Shown piece by piece: positions 61,425-64,000 of a stretch of DNA of 64,000 nt. A model generated the notes under the pieces. The model did no database searches and had not been told where the DNA came from. It worked only from the letters and a program-made list of their open reading frames with translations. Where the stretch lies: the NCBI GenBank assembly GCA_012274445.1, contig JAAROD010000044.1:682001-746000 (forward strand), in the 5' to 3' direction. Every line of letters starts with the position of its first letter. Positions within the stretch are counted from its first letter, which is position 1. This DNA comes from Sclerotiophoma versabilis (lineage: Eukaryota > Ascomycota > Dothideomycetes > Pleosporales > Didymellaceae). The position numbers were made by a program, and so were the translations under genes.

Positions 61425-62300
61425 ATGCTCGAGTTGAAACCATTTCGGTTGCTAGACCTTCCAAAAGAGCTACGCTTCATAATCTACGAGAACCTTACCA
61501 TCTCGACTAAGCAACTCCGCCTGCTACCCGTCAAGGACAGTTTTCAAGTCGACCGAGAAACGATAGGGTCATCCGACGATCAGCCTGCCATCACTATCAC
61601 CTTACAAACCCTTCCCGTCCAGATCTTCTCAACATGCCACCTCATCCACTCCGAAGCACTCCCAATCCTCGCACGGAAACTAGACAAGATACGCGAAACG
61701 CTCCCCAGAATCACCATAGACGCGGATTGCCTCTACACACAAGCTCTGCACAATACACAGAATCTGCTAAGCGCCGTCCTTGACAACCTAAACACACATC
61801 CATTCTTCACCCCAGCCCTGACGAAACCCATATCCCCAGCTCTTCACCCACCGCTTTGTACGCATGAAATCGAGCCGCAAGAAATCAAGCCGCAAGGAAT
61901 CAAGCCGCAATACTCACCCCAAATCCAGCAATGGCTCGCACAAACAACACTCCTCCTCCTCTCCCAGCGGCCTCCACCATGCCCCTTTGCAGGCTTCATG
62001 GGCGCCCGCACATACCCCACCGTACGCCTTATCCTCGAAGTGCCGAAGCTGTGGAAATACACGACCTATCGCGGTCTGGCGGTTGAGTCCGGGTCGACGC
62101 CGACACTGTATACAGGCAGTGTGACGAGCCAGCTTAGTCAGTTGTATAGCGAGTTAGTCGAGTACACGAGAGAGCTGAGACACGTCAAGAGCGGGGCGAT
62201 TGTGTTTGGGCAGGGAGACGAGAGGGTGCTGCTGAAACGGGGATTGGTGGTGAGGAAGACGGTTGCGTTGGATTTTGGTATTTGCAGGGTTGGCGAGTGA
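61425..62300 (+). CDS. 2EXR/F-box-like hypothetical protein
   Basis: Predicted 291-residue single-exon protein. The N-terminus LKPFRLLDLPKELRFIIYEN matches the F-box-like 2EXR opening common in dothideomycetes (F..L.LPKELR..IYE), followed by the usual STCHLIHSEALPIL segment where these proteins have a conserved Cys-His/Arg core. The middle holds a short tandem IEPQEIKPQGIKPQ. The end ALDFGICRVGE stops at a TGA that lies within a GAGT repeat. No membrane segment or signal peptide. Function unknown; a substrate-adaptor role is only a guess. It resembles in type the broken gene at 5.4 kb. Confidence 0.75.
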   Translation: MLELKPFRLLDLPKELRFIIYENLTISTKQLRLLPVKDSFQVDRETIGSSDDQPAITITLQTLPVQIFSTCHLIHSEALPILARKLDKIRETLPRITIDADCLYTQALHNTQNLLSAVLDNLNTHPFFTPALTKPISPALHPPLCTHEIEPQEIKPQGIKPQYSPQIQQWLAQTTLLLLSQRPPPCPFAGFMGARTYPTVRLILEVPKLWKYTTYRGLAVESGSTPTLYTGSVTSQLSQLYSELVEYTRELRHVKSGAIVFGQGDERVLLKRGLVVRKTVALDFGICRVGE

Positions 62301-62342
62301 GTGAGTGAGTGAGTGAGTGAGTGAGTGAGTGAGTGAGTGAGT
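62295..62342 (+). repeat. (GAGT)12 microsatellite
   Basis: Twelve perfect GAGT units (48 bp). The stop codon of the preceding gene is TGA at 62298-62300 within the first two units. The array has a TGA in every reading frame. Confidence 0.95.
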
Positions 62343-62991
62343 TGGGAACCTGGCGTATTCCAGGCTGCTTTTTCAGTTGGGGGTTTGGAAGATTGGTTGC
62401 CTGGCTCTTTGTTGTTGTCTTGGTTGTTTGGTATCGGTGTCTTGGACAGTCTCTGTATTCGCAGAGACTTGGATAAGGTGTTGGGAGGGAATTCGAGACA
62501 GTCGCGCTACGGTTCTAGACAGCCGTGAGGGGGGAGAATTGCGCAGTGCAAGGTAGGCTGGACTTCTAGTACGATGTTTCAATTATCGATGCTTGTACCG
62601 GTATGATATGGGCAGCCTGTATTCTTTACCATGGAAAACGCCTATAGTACTTCCTCGCACTTCAGTGACTTCAGCTTTATTTCCCTGAACTTGTCCACGC
62701 GAAAACTCGCAGTACATAGGCCTGGTTGAACTAGATGTGCAACCCCCAAACGAACAAGTCATCGCGATATTGTATTGAGAAAACCTACAGCTGCTTTACC
62801 ATGTGAGGCTGAAGTACCAAAGTCAGCCTCGTCAACATGGTCAGCTCCTGCGCGCTAGAGATTGCAGTGCATACGTGAAATCTCATGTACGAATCATAGA
62901 AAAGGGCCAGGACGAGCAATCTGAACAATGCTTCTCACCAAACACAACTGCCTTGCTATGTACACAAGTTTTCAACATCACTCTCCATCTC
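62343..62991. other. Intergenic between convergent genes
   Basis: Holds the 3' flanks of two convergent genes. No RNA gene, repeat or coding signal recognised. Confidence 0.45.
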
Positions 62992-64000
62992 TTACACTCT
63001 CTCCAGATGCTCCCTCTCACCTTTCTCCCCATTCAACCCCGCAAGACTGCTCTTCCTCCGCTTCTCCGTCCTCTCCTCCCTCGTCTTGTCTAAACTCTGT
63101 GCAAACCTACTCTTGGCCCTAATCTCCGGGCCCTTCCAATATACAATATAGATAGGAATGGTCACTACAACCGCCAAACACGCGAGCACGGTGCTTGCAT
63201 ACTGCACTGGTCTTCCCGGGATATTCTTGTAGAGAGGTGTAGAGTACAAGGCAGCAACACCGGCCATGAAGTCGCGAGCGAGGTCATTGCCGCCTGTTGC
63301 ACTTGCAGCGTACGGGCCATAGGCAGCGGTTTGGTAGTCGATTGAGGATTGGTAAATAGCGTACTGATGAAGCGTTAGTACCGTAGATTTGCTTCGAGGT
63401 AGGTAGTATCTAAGCACTCACGTTTGCGATAGCAACAAGCACCGTGAAGATCATTGGCGCAATCCACGGAATGCCGTAATCGGGACCCAGACTTGTCCAG
63501 GCGAATCCCATCATTCCTAGAAACTCGAGCGGTGCAAGGAAGAGCAGCCACCATAGTCTAGCTTCGGGCGCGACTGATCCAGGGTTTTGTTTGCGCTTGC
63601 GACGGAACCGTATGATTGAGGGCATATACGAAAGATAGGCAAGGAAGTAGCCTATGAGGATTGGTATAAATGCAAGACCGAGTTGAATAGTGCCAAAGCC
63701 CCATTGCTCGTAGACGGGCTTGAAGCCTTCAAGGAAAGTGAAGATCAGAGCGTCGCTGAAGCCGCTGAGAAGGGAGAGCCAGAGGACGATAGGTTCTGTG
63801 AAGAACATGTAGAATGGCCTCCAGAATATAGTGGCGCACTCTCTTAGGGTGATCTTGTGCCCGCCGCGAATTTCGTTTGGGCCGTACATATTGGGATCTT
63901 CACCAGTCTTGCGCCTCCTCTTTGCTTCGCGGTCGAGCAGGATAGTCGATCTGGTTTCAGGATTGCAGAAGAAGTGGATAGCCTGGACAAAACCTCCCAT
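62992..64000 (-). CDS. MFS transporter, DHA1-type, C-terminal half (cut by window edge)
   Basis: The 3' part of a proton antiporter-type MFS gene of the fungal polyamine/multidrug (DHA1) group. Exon 63422 onward to the window end and last exon 63363-62992; the 58-nt intron (GTGAGT..CATCAG) joins VAIAN to YAIYQSSIDYQ. The central loop FCNPETRSTILLDREAKRRR with ETR and a long basic stretch follows helix 6; then helices (IFWRPFYMFFTEPIVLW, LSGFSDALIFTFLEGF), the polar SIIRFRRKRKQNPG loop and more helices, DYQTAAYGPYAASA and a last helix before a basic tail (REERTEKRRKSS). The ATG at the edge is probably internal. Substrate not told. Confidence 0.88.

Overview
The window reads as chromosomal DNA of a filamentous ascomycete, most likely a dothideomycete (Pleosporales-like). 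Reasons: short 44-104 nt introns with GT..AG ends, HET-domain genes, a Zn2Cys6 regulator, a hybrid histidine kinase, a dispersed single 5S rRNA gene, and long A+T-rich blocks whose old coding frames are broken only by TAA and TAG, as expected from repeat-induced point mutation (RIP, CpA to TpA). Species is not determined.

Layout. 1-6.4 kb: a three-exon HET-NACHT-ankyrin (NLR-like) gene and a broken small gene. 6.4-16.0 kb: RIP-ruined block with a complete 6,923-bp Ty3/Gypsy chromovirus (489-bp LTRs, target duplication CTAAG) inside an older relic. 16.0-17.6 kb: dying copy of the C-terminal half of a Vip1/PPIP5K inositol-pyrophosphate kinase gene, heavily mutated next to the repeats and nearly clean at its 3' end, still with an intron. 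17.9-25.7 kb: gene island holding a phenol-hydroxylase-type FAD monooxygenase, an MFS carrier and, divergently, an isocyanide synthase fused to a TauD-type dioxygenase, then a broken isocitrate-lyase/PEP-mutase fragment. 25.7-41.35 kb: second RIP-ruined block with a Fot1/pogo-type DNA transposon split by a second complete Gypsy element (6,949 bp, 187-bp LTRs, duplication AAGAC), a second pogo-type element, and unclassified relics. 41.4-64 kb: gene-rich DNA with a 5S rRNA gene, a HET gene carrying FG-GAP/VCBS-like repeats, a hybrid histidine kinase, an ankyrin pseudogene, an LRR/F-box-like protein, a 5S relic, a Zn2Cys6 factor, a six-exon aldehyde dehydrogenase, two unassigned dothideomycete-type proteins and the 3' half of an MFS drug/polyamine-type transporter cut by the window edge.

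How genes may work together. The 17.9-24.8 kb island looks like a compact isocyanide (isonitrile) secondary-metabolite cluster: the synthase makes and oxidises an amino-acid-derived isonitrile, the FAD monooxygenase tailors an aromatic product, and the MFS protein moves product or substrate. TGCTCA and TTTGCTC words in its promoters hint at copper control, known for other fungal isocyanide clusters, but these words are short. The island is closed on both sides by repeat blocks that have already damaged the neighbouring genes. The two HET genes have related N-terminal domains joined to different C-terminal modules (NACHT-ankyrin; beta-propeller-like repeats), a layout typical of fungal allorecognition or immunity receptors.
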